DNA from: an uncultured Coprococcus sp.
Lineage (GTDB): Bacteria > Bacillota > Clostridia > Lachnospirales > Lachnospiraceae
Length of the DNA: 64,000 bases
Direction: 5' to 3'
Assembly: GCA_934277375.1 (NCBI GenBank)
Contig: CAKQTZ010000002.1
Location: 248,001-312,000, forward strand
Positions within the stretch are counted from its first letter, which is position 1. Every line of letters begins with the position of its first letter. Under the pieces are notes generated by a model. That model worked only from the letters and a program-made list of their open reading frames with translations, did not search any database and had not been told where the DNA came from. The translations under genes and the position numbers were made by a program. This document shows positions 1 through 9,797 of the stretch, one piece after another.

Positions 1-2607
1 CAGCGTAAGATCGTCACAACAGCAGCACATGGTTACAGCTCATATGGTAACCAGATCGGTCTTGCAACAGGTCTCGTAAATGAGATATATCATCCAGATT
101 ATGTTGCAAAGAGAATGGAGATCGGAGCAGTTATGGGTGCAGCTCCAAGACGTGCAGTAAAGCGTCTCACATCTGATCCGGGAGATGTCATCATCCTTCT
201 CGGTGGACGTACAGGCCGTGATGGCTGTGGTGGAGCTACAGGTTCATCCAAGGCCCACACATCACACTCACTTGAGACATGTGGCGCAGAGGTTCAGAAG
301 GGTAACCCACCTACAGAGAGAAAGATACAGAGACTCTTCAGAAGAGAAGAGGTTTCATCTATTATAAAGAAGTGTAACGACTTTGGTGCCGGCGGTGTGT
401 CAGTTGCCATAGGAGAGCTGGCAGACGGACTTGTTGTAGATCTTGACAAGGTGCCAAAGAAATATGCAGGACTTGACGGTACAGAGCTTGCTATATCAGA
501 GTCCCAGGAGCGTATGGCTATCGTGGTAGATCCTAAGGATGTTGATACTATGCTCGGTTATGCTGAGGAGGAGAACCTTGAGGCTGTAGTAGTTGCAAAG
601 GTTACAGAGGAGCCTAGACTTGTTCTTAAGTGGAGAGGTAAGGATATTGTAAATATCTCCCGTGCATTCCTGAACACTAATGGTGCTCATCAGGAGACAC
701 AGGTCAAGGTTGAGGTGCCAAGTAAGGCAGATAACTATTTTGATTCAGTAAAGGAGCCTGCAGATGTAAAGCAGGCATGGCTTGATACATTGTCAGATCT
801 GAATGTATGTTCACAGAAGGGACTTGTGGAGATGTTCGACAGCTCTATCGGAGCAGGAACAGTAACCATGCCGTACGGTGGTAAGTATCAGCTGACACCT
901 ACCCAGACAATGATCGCAAAACTTCCTGTACTCAAGGGTAAGACAGACACGATCACCATGATGAGCTACGGATTTGATCCATATCTGTCAAGCTGGAGCC
1001 CATACCATGGTTCAGTTTATGCAGTTGTTACATCAGCAGCCAAGATCGCTGCAGCAGGTGGAGATGTAAGCAAGATCAGACTTACATTCCAGGAGTATTT
1101 CAAGAGACTTGGAACAGATCCATACAGATGGGGACAGCCACTGGCAGCACTCCTCGGTGCATACGATGTACAGATAGGACTTGGACTTCCATCTATAGGT
1201 GGTAAGGACAGTATGTCAGGTACATTCAACGATATAGACGTACCTCCAACACTCGTATCATTTGCAGTTGATGTGGCAAGCTACATGGATGTGGTTACAC
1301 CAGAGCTCAAGAAGGCTGGAAATGTACTGGTAGAGATGGATATAGATAAGGACGAGAACGACATACCTGTATATGAGAATGTTCTCTACATGTATGATCT
1401 CCTCAACAAGAAGATAAAAGAGGGCAAGATCCAGTCTGCATACGCAGTAGGATTTGGCGGTATCATAGAGGCTGTCAGCAAGATGGCATTTGGAAATAAG
1501 CTCGGTGTAGAGCTTGAGGATACAGTTAGCAAGAGAGATCTGGTTGCCAAGAATTACGGCGCTATCATCCTTGAGGTCAAGGAGTCAGATCTTGACCAGC
1601 TCGGCATTCCTGTTAAGAAGATAGGTAAGGTCACAAAGGAGCCTGTATTTACATACAAGGATGCAACGATCACTATGGATGAGGCTCTTGCAGCATGGAC
1701 CAAGACTCTGGAGAAGGTATTCCCGACAGAGTCAAATGTACCACAGACAGAGATCAAGACAGGCCTCTTCGATGCCAAGACAGTTTACACATCAAGGAAC
1801 AAGGTTGCAAAGCCAAAGGTATTCATACCTGTATTCCCTGGTACAAACTGTGAGTATGACTCAGCAAAGGCATTTGAGAGAGCTGGCGCAGACGTACAGA
1901 CGATAGTATTCAGAAATATGACAGCACAGGGAATCAGAGACTCTGTTGACGCATTCAAAAAGGCAATCAGCGATTCACAGATCATCATGTTCCCAGGTGG
2001 ATTCTCAGCAGGTGATGAGCCTGACGGATCAGGTAAGTTTATCGCAACAGCATTCCGTAATGCCAAGATCTCAGAGGAGGTTATGAAGCTCCTGAACGAA
2101 AGAGATGGACTTGCGCTCGGTATCTGTAACGGATTCCAGGCACTCATCAAGCTTGGTCTTGTACCTTACGGCGAGATCAGACCACAGACAGATGATTCAC
2201 CTACACTGACAATGAACAGCATCGGCCGTCATCAGTCCAAGATGGTATACACAAAGGTTGTTACAAACAAGAGCCCATGGCTGAAGAAGGCAGAGCTCGG
2301 TGGAGTATACACAATTCCTATCTCACACGGTGAGGGACGTTTCGTTGCAAGCAGGGAATGGTGTGAGAAGCTCTTCGCAAATGGACAGGTTGCAACACAG
2401 TATGTCGACATGAACGGCAATCCAACCATGGATGAGTACTACAATGTCAACGGTTCATACTACGCGATCGAGGGTATCACAAGTCCTGACGGACGTGTCC
2501 TCGGTAAGATGGGTCACTCAGAGCGTATCGGACAGGCTGTAGCTGTAAACGTATACGGCGATCAGAATCAGAAGATATTCGAGAGCGGTGTTGAATATTT
2601 CAAGTAA
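1..2607 (+). CDS. purL: Phosphoribosylformylglycinamidine synthase, large form (3' part)
   Basis: Converts FGAR plus glutamine and ATP to FGAM, the fourth step of de novo purine synthesis, in the cytosol. The reading frame is open from base 1, so the N-terminal part lies outside the window; 868 codons remain of a protein that is usually about 1250 residues in the single-chain form. Visible are the AIRS-like synthase blocks with the Gly-rich GGRTGRDGCGGATG and the GLPSIGGKDSMSGTF motifs, then a C-terminal glutamine amidotransferase domain starting near base 1815 (PVFPGTNCEYD) with the nucleophile Cys in GICNGFQAL (about bases 2118-2144) and a later SHGEGR histidine. It is therefore the fused glutaminase-synthase type rather than the separate PurQ/PurL/PurS type of Bacillus. 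A clear terminator follows. Identity is very secure; only the 5' end is missing. Confidence 0.97.
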   Translation, partial: QRKIVTTAAHGYSSYGNQIGLATGLVNEIYHPDYVAKRMEIGAVMGAAPRRAVKRLTSDPGDVIILLGGRTGRDGCGGATGSSKAHTSHSLETCGAEVQKGNPPTERKIQRLFRREEVSSIIKKCNDFGAGGVSVAIGELADGLVVDLDKVPKKYAGLDGTELAISESQERMAIVVDPKDVDTMLGYAEEENLEAVVVAKVTEEPRLVLKWRGKDIVNISRAFLNTNGAHQETQVKVEVPSKADNYFDSVKEPADVKQAWLDTLSDLNVCSQKGLVEMFDSSIGAGTVTMPYGGKYQLTPTQTMIAKLPVLKGKTDTITMMSYGFDPYLSSWSPYHGSVYAVVTSAAKIAAAGGDVSKIRLTFQEYFKRLGTDPYRWGQPLAALLGAYDVQIGLGLPSIGGKDSMSGTFNDIDVPPTLVSFAVDVASYMDVVTPELKKAGNVLVEMDIDKDENDIPVYENVLYMYDLLNKKIKEGKIQSAYAVGFGGIIEAVSKMAFGNKLGVELEDTVSKRDLVAKNYGAIILEVKESDLDQLGIPVKKIGKVTKEPVFTYKDATITMDEALAAWTKTLEKVFPTESNVPQTEIKTGLFDAKTVYTSRNKVAKPKVFIPVFPGTNCEYDSAKAFERAGADVQTIVFRNMTAQGIRDSVDAFKKAISDSQIIMFPGGFSAGDEPDGSGKFIATAFRNAKISEEVMKLLNERDGLALGICNGFQALIKLGLVPYGEIRPQTDDSPTLTMNSIGRHQSKMVYTKVVTNKSPWLKKAELGGVYTIPISHGEGRFVASREWCEKLFANGQVATQYVDMNGNPTMDEYYNVNGSYYAIEGITSPDGRVLGKMGHSERIGQAVAVNVYGDQNQKIFESGVEYFK

Positions 2608-2699
2608 TATAAAATGCAGTCACAAAGCCGGGATTTATGACACGAATAGGTACACTTATGTGTGCGAAGGTCACAAAGCTGAAACTTTATGACATTAAT

Positions 2700-2742
2700 A
2701 CGGGGACAGGTGAGAATAGCTTCAATGCCTGTTCCCGTTTGT
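2700..2742 (+). terminator. Rho-independent terminator after purL
   Basis: ACGGGGACAGG (2700-2710) pairs with CCTGTTCCCGT (2728-2738) with one G-T pair, followed by a short T-rich stretch. It separates purL from the membrane-protein operon that begins at 2818. Confidence 0.8.
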
Positions 2743-2817
2743 TATTTTATATGTTACATAGCAATACAAAAGTTATAGTGAAACAGGAAAATTATGGTTT
2801 GGGACAGGAGATATTGC

Positions 2818-4503
2818 ATGGCAGAAAAAAGAAAAAACATAATAGGATTTTTGGGGGTTATAATTCTGATGCTGCTTGTGAGCGGTATCTGCATGGCTCC
2901 ATGTTTTGAAAATGGTCTGCCATACGGTGATGACCAGCAGATACACATGCTGCGTGTTGAAAGTATTCTCAAGGCATTCAGAACAGGCCAGGGATATCCT
3001 ATATATGTATATCAGAACATGCTTGAGGGATACGGCTACGGCATGGGGTTATTTTATCCTGATATATTCCTGCTGCCGGCGGTTCTGTTCAGGATACTTG
3101 GGGCTGGACCTGAGCTGGCCATGAAATTATATATATTCCTCATCCTTTTGTGTACGAGTGCCGCTTCATATTATGCAGGCAGGTATATAGGCGGCAGAAA
3201 GTATACAGGTATTGTTATGATGGTCCTGTATACGATGGGACATTATCATCTGGAGGATATATATATCAGATTTGCTCTGGGGGAAGCTGCAGCTATGATA
3301 TTTATCCCGCTGGCATTTGTGTCGTTGTACGATCTGACAGAGAGAGGACACAGCAAGAAGGGATTGATGTGCATTACTTACGCCTGTCTGATGTTATCAC
3401 ATACCATCAGTTTTATTCTGTGCGTTATCCTGGCTGTTTTATGGGTTGTAATAAGGACGGTAAGAATATCCAGGAACATACGTCTGGTCGTGGATATTAT
3501 GGCAGAGGCGGTTATGTGTGCTGCGATAACAGCATATTACTGGCTTCCTGTGCTTGAACAATTTGCGGATGGCAGTTTTCATGTGAGCAGTGATCCGGCA
3601 TTCTATACACACGAGGAGACCTTATCGCTTCTGGCAATAGTGAGTGGAAAGTACTCGGTGGCATTTATAGAGGTGGGGATACTGGCACTTCTGGTATTTG
3701 CCAGCGTGTATAAAAAAGTATATAATAAAAAAGCTTTATTGTGTCTTGTGGCAGCGGCTGTGCTGCTTATATGCGAGACAAAACTTTTTCCGTGGAAGCT
3801 TGTCGATAAGACACCGCTTGTCAGCATACAGTTTCCGTGGAGATTAAATATGTTCACTGAGTTTTTTGTGGCACTTGGAATAGCACTCCAGTCGGCTGAC
3901 ATAATAGCCAGGCTGGCATCTTACCGCAGAAATGTGTGCGTGTGTGCAGCCGGAAGTATACTTATAGGCATTTTCAGCCTGAATATGGTGTGGAATGTTG
4001 AGCTTGGTGGATATGTAAACTATCCTGATGGATATGCGGACAGCGCTGAGAATACTGACAGTATAGGATTCTGGGAGTGGCTTCCTGCGGAGGGAGATCT
4101 TGCAGATACGGTGAGGAGTGGGGATAAGTATATGGTCAGCGTATGTGGAGACACACTTGCAGGTGTATACAACAGGGATGGAAGTTATGAGTTTGATGCC
4201 GGAGGCAATCCGGGCATATATGTCATACCTAAGTATTATTACAAGGGATATGTAGCAGAAGTCAGGTATGAGTCAGGTTCGTGGTGCGATATACAGGTTT
4301 CAAAAGATAAAGAAAATGGGCTTGTCATGCTTGCCTGCGACCAGGGAACAGAGAATGTAAAGGTGGAATACAGGGGGACTTCCATACAGAAGATTTCAAA
4401 ATGGGTGAGTATGATCAGTCTGCTGGTATTTTGCCTGTTATTTATCGTGAAAAAATTTACGGATAGAAAAGGGATAATCTGGAATGAAACAGAAGGTGTG
4501 TAA
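2818..4503 (+). CDS. Polytopic membrane protein, GT-C-like (PTPS-related family)
   Basis: A 561-residue integral membrane protein with about ten to twelve hydrophobic segments and a C-terminal extracellular-type domain followed by a last membrane span. The first extracytoplasmic loop carries LPYGDDQQIHMLR, an acidic pair plus His/Arg arrangement like the DD or DxD loop of GT-C glycosyltransferases; the protein resembles the membrane proteins grouped as PTPS-related (PF10131). Such proteins are thought to move sugars from lipid-linked donors on the outer face, but no activity can be read directly. The start at 2818 is chosen because AGGAG lies 7 bases upstream; an in-frame ATG at 2794 has a weaker site. 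Its end overlaps the next gene by 20 bases, so it is the first gene of a coupled five-gene operon. Confidence 0.7.
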   Translation: MAEKRKNIIGFLGVIILMLLVSGICMAPCFENGLPYGDDQQIHMLRVESILKAFRTGQGYPIYVYQNMLEGYGYGMGLFYPDIFLLPAVLFRILGAGPELAMKLYIFLILLCTSAASYYAGRYIGGRKYTGIVMMVLYTMGHYHLEDIYIRFALGEAAAMIFIPLAFVSLYDLTERGHSKKGLMCITYACLMLSHTISFILCVILAVLWVVIRTVRISRNIRLVVDIMAEAVMCAAITAYYWLPVLEQFADGSFHVSSDPAFYTHEETLSLLAIVSGKYSVAFIEVGILALLVFASVYKKVYNKKALLCLVAAAVLLICETKLFPWKLVDKTPLVSIQFPWRLNMFTEFFVALGIALQSADIIARLASYRRNVCVCAAGSILIGIFSLNMVWNVELGGYVNYPDGYADSAENTDSIGFWEWLPAEGDLADTVRSGDKYMVSVCGDTLAGVYNRDGSYEFDAGGNPGIYVIPKYYYKGYVAEVRYESGSWCDIQVSKDKENGLVMLACDQGTENVKVEYRGTSIQKISKWVSMISLLVFCLLFIVKKFTDRKGIIWNETEGV

Positions 4504-7147
4504 ATTTTGGAAATACGTGATAGCGGCATTGCTGCCGGTTGTATGCATAGTCATCCATATGGCGATCGACAGATGCTATCCGTTTGGAAATAATACTATA
4601 CTGCTCGGCGATGCAAATGGACAGTATTATGCATTCTTCAATGAGCTTTCCGACAAGATAAGAGATGGTGGCTCTCTGCTTTTCAGTATAGACAAGGGCC
4701 TTGGATATGATTTTTATTCCAATTTCTTTTATTATCTTGCCAGCCCGTTTAATTTGATAGCGCTGGTTCTTGGAAGAACAGATATGGAAATTGGCATGAT
4801 AGTTACCATGTGCGTTCAGGTTGGAATATGCGGTGCGTCCATGACGTACTATCTGTCACATTCCTTCCGCAATAAGATGGAGCATGGACGTATAAATGAT
4901 GCTGTGTGTATTGTCCTGGGACTTGCGTATTCCATGTGTGATTATATTGTTGCATATCAGTACAATATGATGTGGCTGATCAGTTTTATTCTGGCTCCAT
5001 TTATTATGCTGGGAGTCGAAAACATGGTCAGGGGTGGCGACAGAAGACTATATTTTGCGGCCATGGTGATGGCATTTGTGTTCAATTTCTATTTCTCATG
5101 GTTTCTTGCAATACTTGCAGTCGTATGGTTTATTGATGTTCAGGAATACGGCTGGAGAGAGTTCTGGCGGAGCGGACTTCGGTTTGCATCGACCTCGGTA
5201 GTCGCTGCATTTTGCTCGTGCTTTGTGCTTGTTCCTTGTTTCCTTGCCATAATGCAGAGGCATACGGAAAAGGATATGACCATAATCACAAATGGAACTG
5301 TGCTTAACAATATTGCAGATTATATACAGTCATTTTTCTGGGGGAATGAGGTAAATATATCTGGAAGTGAATTGTATGGGCGGAATTCATACGTTGGAAT
5401 ATTTGTCATTTTTCTGGCTGTCACATATATAGGAAGTAAAAGGACAGGCAGATATGTAAAGCTGAAAAGGATCATAGAGATAGCGATACTGATGATTTGC
5501 TGCAATTCCAGAAATGCAATATATATTTTGCATGGTATGACATATCCACATTCATTTTCCTGCAGGTTTGCTTTTACATTGGTATTACTGCTGGTGGTGA
5601 CGGCATTTGAGGGAATTGTGCATATAGAGAAACAAATTTATGTGTATTTGATTTTGTCAGTTCTTTTCTTTGCTATGGTGTTTGTATTCACGTTGAGTTA
5701 CACCACGGAGGTACAGGTGCTTGCATGCTATATGGCAACAGTGATGATACTGGTATATCTTATACTGGTTGCGGTCTTATATAACAGGGGAAGTATAAAA
5801 CGGGAGAGTTTTATAGTAAATATCCTGATAATAGGTGTTTTGGAACTCCTGTCAAATAATATTTATGTCAGTATGCATAATTACGATATAAGCAAGGACA
5901 GGTCAACGGGAACTGTACATTGGGAGAATATCTATAATAACATTGACGATTCAAGGCTTGACAGAAAAACATCGTGGATTATGTCGGCAAATAATATGTC
6001 TTATTCAGATACAAATCTTTTTTCGTCAGTGATAAATGGTGACCTGTGGAGACTGTTTGGAAAAACAGGTCTGGTTTATCAGACTAATTCAGGCAGTTAT
6101 GCATACAGAGGGGCAACTCCGGTAACGTCACTTATGTTCAATGTAAGAAATGTTCTGACGGATAATAAAACATATTTTGGAGGATATACAAAAGAGAATA
6201 GTTATCTGATGTTCGACGGCGATTATAACATATCGGATGAATATGGTCTGTACACAACTGACAGTGTGGTTGGCCTGGGAGTAGCTGTGTCAGAAGATAT
6301 ATTGAACTGGGATCTGTCAAATCGTGATGTGTTTGAGGTGCAGAATGATTTTATACATAGTATATCCGGATATGATGGAGTGTTCTCACACGTCGGTATT
6401 GATGAAATGGATAATATGAAAGTTCAGTACAGGGCCTGTGTGGCAGATAGGACATATTCGCCGGCAGATGTTCTGGAGAACAGCGGACAATTATACAGAT
6501 ATATGAATATTTCTCTTGATCCTGATTATCATTCTACGGTTAAGTTTTATTTTCAGGTTCCGAGGGATATGGAGCTGTATGTATATATGTATGACAAAAA
6601 TCAATTGTGCACAAGAACATACATAGATGGAAAACAGATTGGGAGTTCCGCCACATATCCTGCTCCGGCAGAGACGTTATACCTTGGCTTTTTGAAAGCG
6701 GGGCAGAAAGTGGAGATCGATGCTGTGAACAGGGCAGGCCAGTTGACCAAGGGTGCTACATATATAGATTTTTACGAATATGATGATCAGATGATGAAGC
6801 GGTGTATAGAGGATATCCGTGATAGTGCCATGGTTGTGGATGTACTTAAGGATACATATATCAAGGGAAACGTAAATGCCCATGAAGATGGCGTGTTATA
6901 TACATCTATTCCATACTATAAAGGGTTCTCTGCATATGTGGATGGAGAGAAGAAGAACACGCTGGAGATAGCCGGCGGTGCCTTGCTGGGCATTTATATT
7001 CCGGAGGGAGAGCACACGGTTGAGGTCAGATATTTTCCGTATGGATTAAAGGCTGGTATATTGTTATCAGTGGCGGGAATGTTGTGTGCGGGAGTTTATA
7101 TTAAGAGAGCTGGAAGGAGAAGTAGAGAGCATGGAGAAGAAAAATAG
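4484..7147 (+). CDS. YfhO family membrane protein, copy 1
   Basis: An 887-residue YfhO-type protein (PF09586). After a first membrane segment comes CYPFGNNTILLGDANGQYY, the conserved loop with an Asp that matches the GT-C acidic motif, then SIDKGLGYDFYSNFFYY and SPFNLI, all hallmarks of the family. Roughly a dozen hydrophobic segments are followed by a long extracellular region (about residues 470-850) with repeated beta-rich blocks and a final membrane span near the C terminus. YfhO of Bacillus and Listeria is linked to glycosylation of lipoteichoic acid together with CsbB-like lipid-sugar synthases; by analogy this protein may transfer sugar to a surface polymer. It overlaps both neighbours (20 bases upstream, 17 downstream), implying translational coupling. 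The next gene is a close paralogue throughout its length. Confidence 0.85.
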   Translation: MKQKVCKFWKYVIAALLPVVCIVIHMAIDRCYPFGNNTILLGDANGQYYAFFNELSDKIRDGGSLLFSIDKGLGYDFYSNFFYYLASPFNLIALVLGRTDMEIGMIVTMCVQVGICGASMTYYLSHSFRNKMEHGRINDAVCIVLGLAYSMCDYIVAYQYNMMWLISFILAPFIMLGVENMVRGGDRRLYFAAMVMAFVFNFYFSWFLAILAVVWFIDVQEYGWREFWRSGLRFASTSVVAAFCSCFVLVPCFLAIMQRHTEKDMTIITNGTVLNNIADYIQSFFWGNEVNISGSELYGRNSYVGIFVIFLAVTYIGSKRTGRYVKLKRIIEIAILMICCNSRNAIYILHGMTYPHSFSCRFAFTLVLLLVVTAFEGIVHIEKQIYVYLILSVLFFAMVFVFTLSYTTEVQVLACYMATVMILVYLILVAVLYNRGSIKRESFIVNILIIGVLELLSNNIYVSMHNYDISKDRSTGTVHWENIYNNIDDSRLDRKTSWIMSANNMSYSDTNLFSSVINGDLWRLFGKTGLVYQTNSGSYAYRGATPVTSLMFNVRNVLTDNKTYFGGYTKENSYLMFDGDYNISDEYGLYTTDSVVGLGVAVSEDILNWDLSNRDVFEVQNDFIHSISGYDGVFSHVGIDEMDNMKVQYRACVADRTYSPADVLENSGQLYRYMNISLDPDYHSTVKFYFQVPRDMELYVYMYDKNQLCTRTYIDGKQIGSSATYPAPAETLYLGFLKAGQKVEIDAVNRAGQLTKGATYIDFYEYDDQMMKRCIEDIRDSAMVVDVLKDTYIKGNVNAHEDGVLYTSIPYYKGFSAYVDGEKKNTLEIAGGALLGIYIPEGEHTVEVRYFPYGLKAGILLSVAGMLCAGVYIKRAGRRSREHGEEK

Positions 7148-9797
7148 ATTAAATCTATTAAAATACTTATTGGTATTCACAATACCTGTCATATGTATAG
7201 TAATTCATATGATAATGGCAGATTGTTACCCATTTGGCAGGAATACGATTCTGGTGGGTGATGCAAATGCACAGTATTATGCATTTTTCCTTGAACTGTA
7301 TGACAGGATAAAAGGCGGAAAGTCGCTGTTTTTCAGTTGGAATATGGGACTTGGATATGATTTTTATTCAAATTTTTTCTATTATCTGGCCAGTCCTTTT
7401 AATCTTATAGCGATGCTGTTTGGAAAGAACTATATGGAGATGGGAATGATAGTAACAATGTGCGTCCAGGTAGGGCTGTGCGGAGTTACAATGACTTATT
7501 TCCTGAAGCATACGAAGAGAAATACTATGCAGGAAGGCCTTATGAATGATGCTTTGACAGTGTTGTTCGGCCTTGTATACGCTATGTGTGATTTTATGCT
7601 CGCTTATCAGTACAATATGATATGGCTTATCTGCCTTATGCTTGTTCCGCTGGTTATGCTTGGCGTGGAGAAGCTGGTTGAGAATGGAGATGTGAGACTT
7701 TACTTTGTGAGTATGGTTCTGGCATTTGTGTTTAATTTTTACTTTTCGTGGTTTGTGGCCATCATGGCGGTGGTGTGGTTTATAGATGTAAAAAAGGAGA
7801 GTCATACATTCTGGAGAAGATTTGCCAGATTTGCTGTTACGTCCATAGTTGCAGCGTGCAGCGCTGCAGTTGTTCTTGTTCCATGTTTTCTGGCTGTATA
7901 TTCCAGAAGTTATAGCGGAAGGATCGACAACAGCGTGAAGTTTACCACATGGGGAAATATAGCAAACTATGTACAGTCATATTTCTGGGGAAATTCATAT
8001 GATCTGTATGGACAGAAGCTGTTTGGACTTAATACATATGTGGGTGTATTTACAGTGATACTTGTGATCGCCTATATGCTCAACAAGGATATAGACAGAT
8101 TATCCAGAATAAAGAGAGCTGTTGAGATAATCATATTATCCCTCAGTCTCAACTGGGTTGCGGCAATATATGTATTCCACGGGATGACTCTGCCTCATCT
8201 GTATTCATGTAGATTTGAGTTCGTTTTATCGGTGATACTCCTGGTGAGCGCATTTGAGAGTGCGGTCAATTATAAACGTATAGGATATGCGCGGATAGCG
8301 GTAATGGCAGTGGTTATAATAGCCATGTTTGTATATGTGTTCATGAAAAATGACAATGTTCAGAGTATTGTGTGCTACATGGTCACGATATTGCTTGCTG
8401 TATATATGATATTGCTCCTTGTGTTCAATGCTAAGAACAGTGTGAAAGACAAGTCGGTTATCGTCAATCTTATAGTTATAGGAGTTCTGGAACTTATATC
8501 AAATGCGATATATACGAACGTTGACACTGCTACCTTGAGCAAGGACAAGGAGGGTGGATCAGAATACTGGAGGCAGGCATATGAGGAGATAGATAATTCC
8601 GATCTGAATAGAAAATCTTCATGGATATTATCACAGAATAATATAGCTTATTCAGATGCAAGTATATTTTCATCATCCACAAATGGAAGCATGGTTGATC
8701 TGTATGACAAGGTGGGACTTGTATATCAGGAGAATACAGGAAGTTATGCTTACAGGGGAACAACACCTGTGACGGCGTTGATGTTCAATGTGCGGAATGT
8801 ATTGTCAGACACAGGAGCGTATTTCGGCGGATATGAGCTGGAGAAGGAATATACCATGCAGGATAATACCTACGGTATCGATGATACCTATGGTCTTTAC
8901 ACGTCCGCATATGCAGATGGAGCTGGTTTTGCCTTCGGCAGGGAGATTGCAGACTGGGATATTTCAAGCAGTAATCCATTCAAGGTACAGAATAATTTTG
9001 TGAAGACTATATCCGGTGTCGAGGATGTGTTTACGAGAGTTGAGACCAGTGAACTTAATGGGTTTGATGCAGAATACAGTGTGTGCGTTCCGAAGAGAGA
9101 TTTTACCGGTGAGCTTGGTATTATAAAGTCAGACAATGTATATAAATATATAAATACATCATTATACGAAGACGTACATGCAAGCATAGATGTGAGTTTC
9201 ACCGTGCCAAGGGATATGCATCTGTATGCATACGCGGAGGACAAACATCAGCTGTGTACAAGGCTATATGTTGATGGTGAACCGCTGAGCGATAACAGTG
9301 TATACCCTGCACCTTCTGAAATGATCGACCTGGGGGATCTGAAAAAAGGACAGACGGTATCGCTCAAGGTGGTGAATGTGTCAACCCAGCTGCAGACAGG
9401 AGTTACATATATTGATTTTTATGAGTATCATGATGACAGGATGCAGCAATGCATGGACAGCCTCACGGGAAAAAATCTGATCATTGACAGGGTGGATGAT
9501 ACATATGTCCATGGGTCGTTCAGTGCTGATGAGGATGAAATATTGTATACATCCATCCCATATTATAGAGGATTTACAGCATATGTTGATGGCGAGAAGG
9601 CGGAGACTGTTAAACTTGCCGGAGGTGCGCTGCTCGGTGTAAAGATCGCCAAAGGGGATCATGTTGTTGAATTGAGATATATAACATATGGATTTAAAGC
9701 CGGGCTTATGGTTTCAGTGGCCGGGATACTTATAGCTGTGTTTTATATGCTGATTGTCAGACGGAGAAGACACGATCAATTGTCAGATGAGAGGTAA
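7131..9797 (+). CDS. YfhO family membrane protein, copy 2
   Basis: An 888-residue YfhO-family protein and clear tandem paralogue of the preceding gene: the two share HMxxxxCYPFGxNTIL, GDANxQYYAFF, GLGYDFYSNFFYYLASPFNLI, the blocks around YAMCDFMLAYQYNMIWL and most of the C-terminal extracellular domain including TYIDFYEY and LYTSIPYY. The start at 7131 follows AAGGAGAAG by a normal distance and gives an overlap of 17 bases with copy 1; an upstream in-frame ATG at 7086 would add 15 polar residues before the first membrane segment and is less likely. The stop is directly followed by the ATG of the third copy. Predicted role as for copy 1: lipid-linked sugar transfer to a surface polymer, from family knowledge only. 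Confidence 0.85.
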   Translation: MEKKNRLNLLKYLLVFTIPVICIVIHMIMADCYPFGRNTILVGDANAQYYAFFLELYDRIKGGKSLFFSWNMGLGYDFYSNFFYYLASPFNLIAMLFGKNYMEMGMIVTMCVQVGLCGVTMTYFLKHTKRNTMQEGLMNDALTVLFGLVYAMCDFMLAYQYNMIWLICLMLVPLVMLGVEKLVENGDVRLYFVSMVLAFVFNFYFSWFVAIMAVVWFIDVKKESHTFWRRFARFAVTSIVAACSAAVVLVPCFLAVYSRSYSGRIDNSVKFTTWGNIANYVQSYFWGNSYDLYGQKLFGLNTYVGVFTVILVIAYMLNKDIDRLSRIKRAVEIIILSLSLNWVAAIYVFHGMTLPHLYSCRFEFVLSVILLVSAFESAVNYKRIGYARIAVMAVVIIAMFVYVFMKNDNVQSIVCYMVTILLAVYMILLLVFNAKNSVKDKSVIVNLIVIGVLELISNAIYTNVDTATLSKDKEGGSEYWRQAYEEIDNSDLNRKSSWILSQNNIAYSDASIFSSSTNGSMVDLYDKVGLVYQENTGSYAYRGTTPVTALMFNVRNVLSDTGAYFGGYELEKEYTMQDNTYGIDDTYGLYTSAYADGAGFAFGREIADWDISSSNPFKVQNNFVKTISGVEDVFTRVETSELNGFDAEYSVCVPKRDFTGELGIIKSDNVYKYINTSLYEDVHASIDVSFTVPRDMHLYAYAEDKHQLCTRLYVDGEPLSDNSVYPAPSEMIDLGDLKKGQTVSLKVVNVSTQLQTGVTYIDFYEYHDDRMQQCMDSLTGKNLIIDRVDDTYVHGSFSADEDEILYTSIPYYRGFTAYVDGEKAETVKLAGGALLGVKIAKGDHVVELRYITYGFKAGLMVSVAGILIAVFYMLIVRRRRHDQLSDER

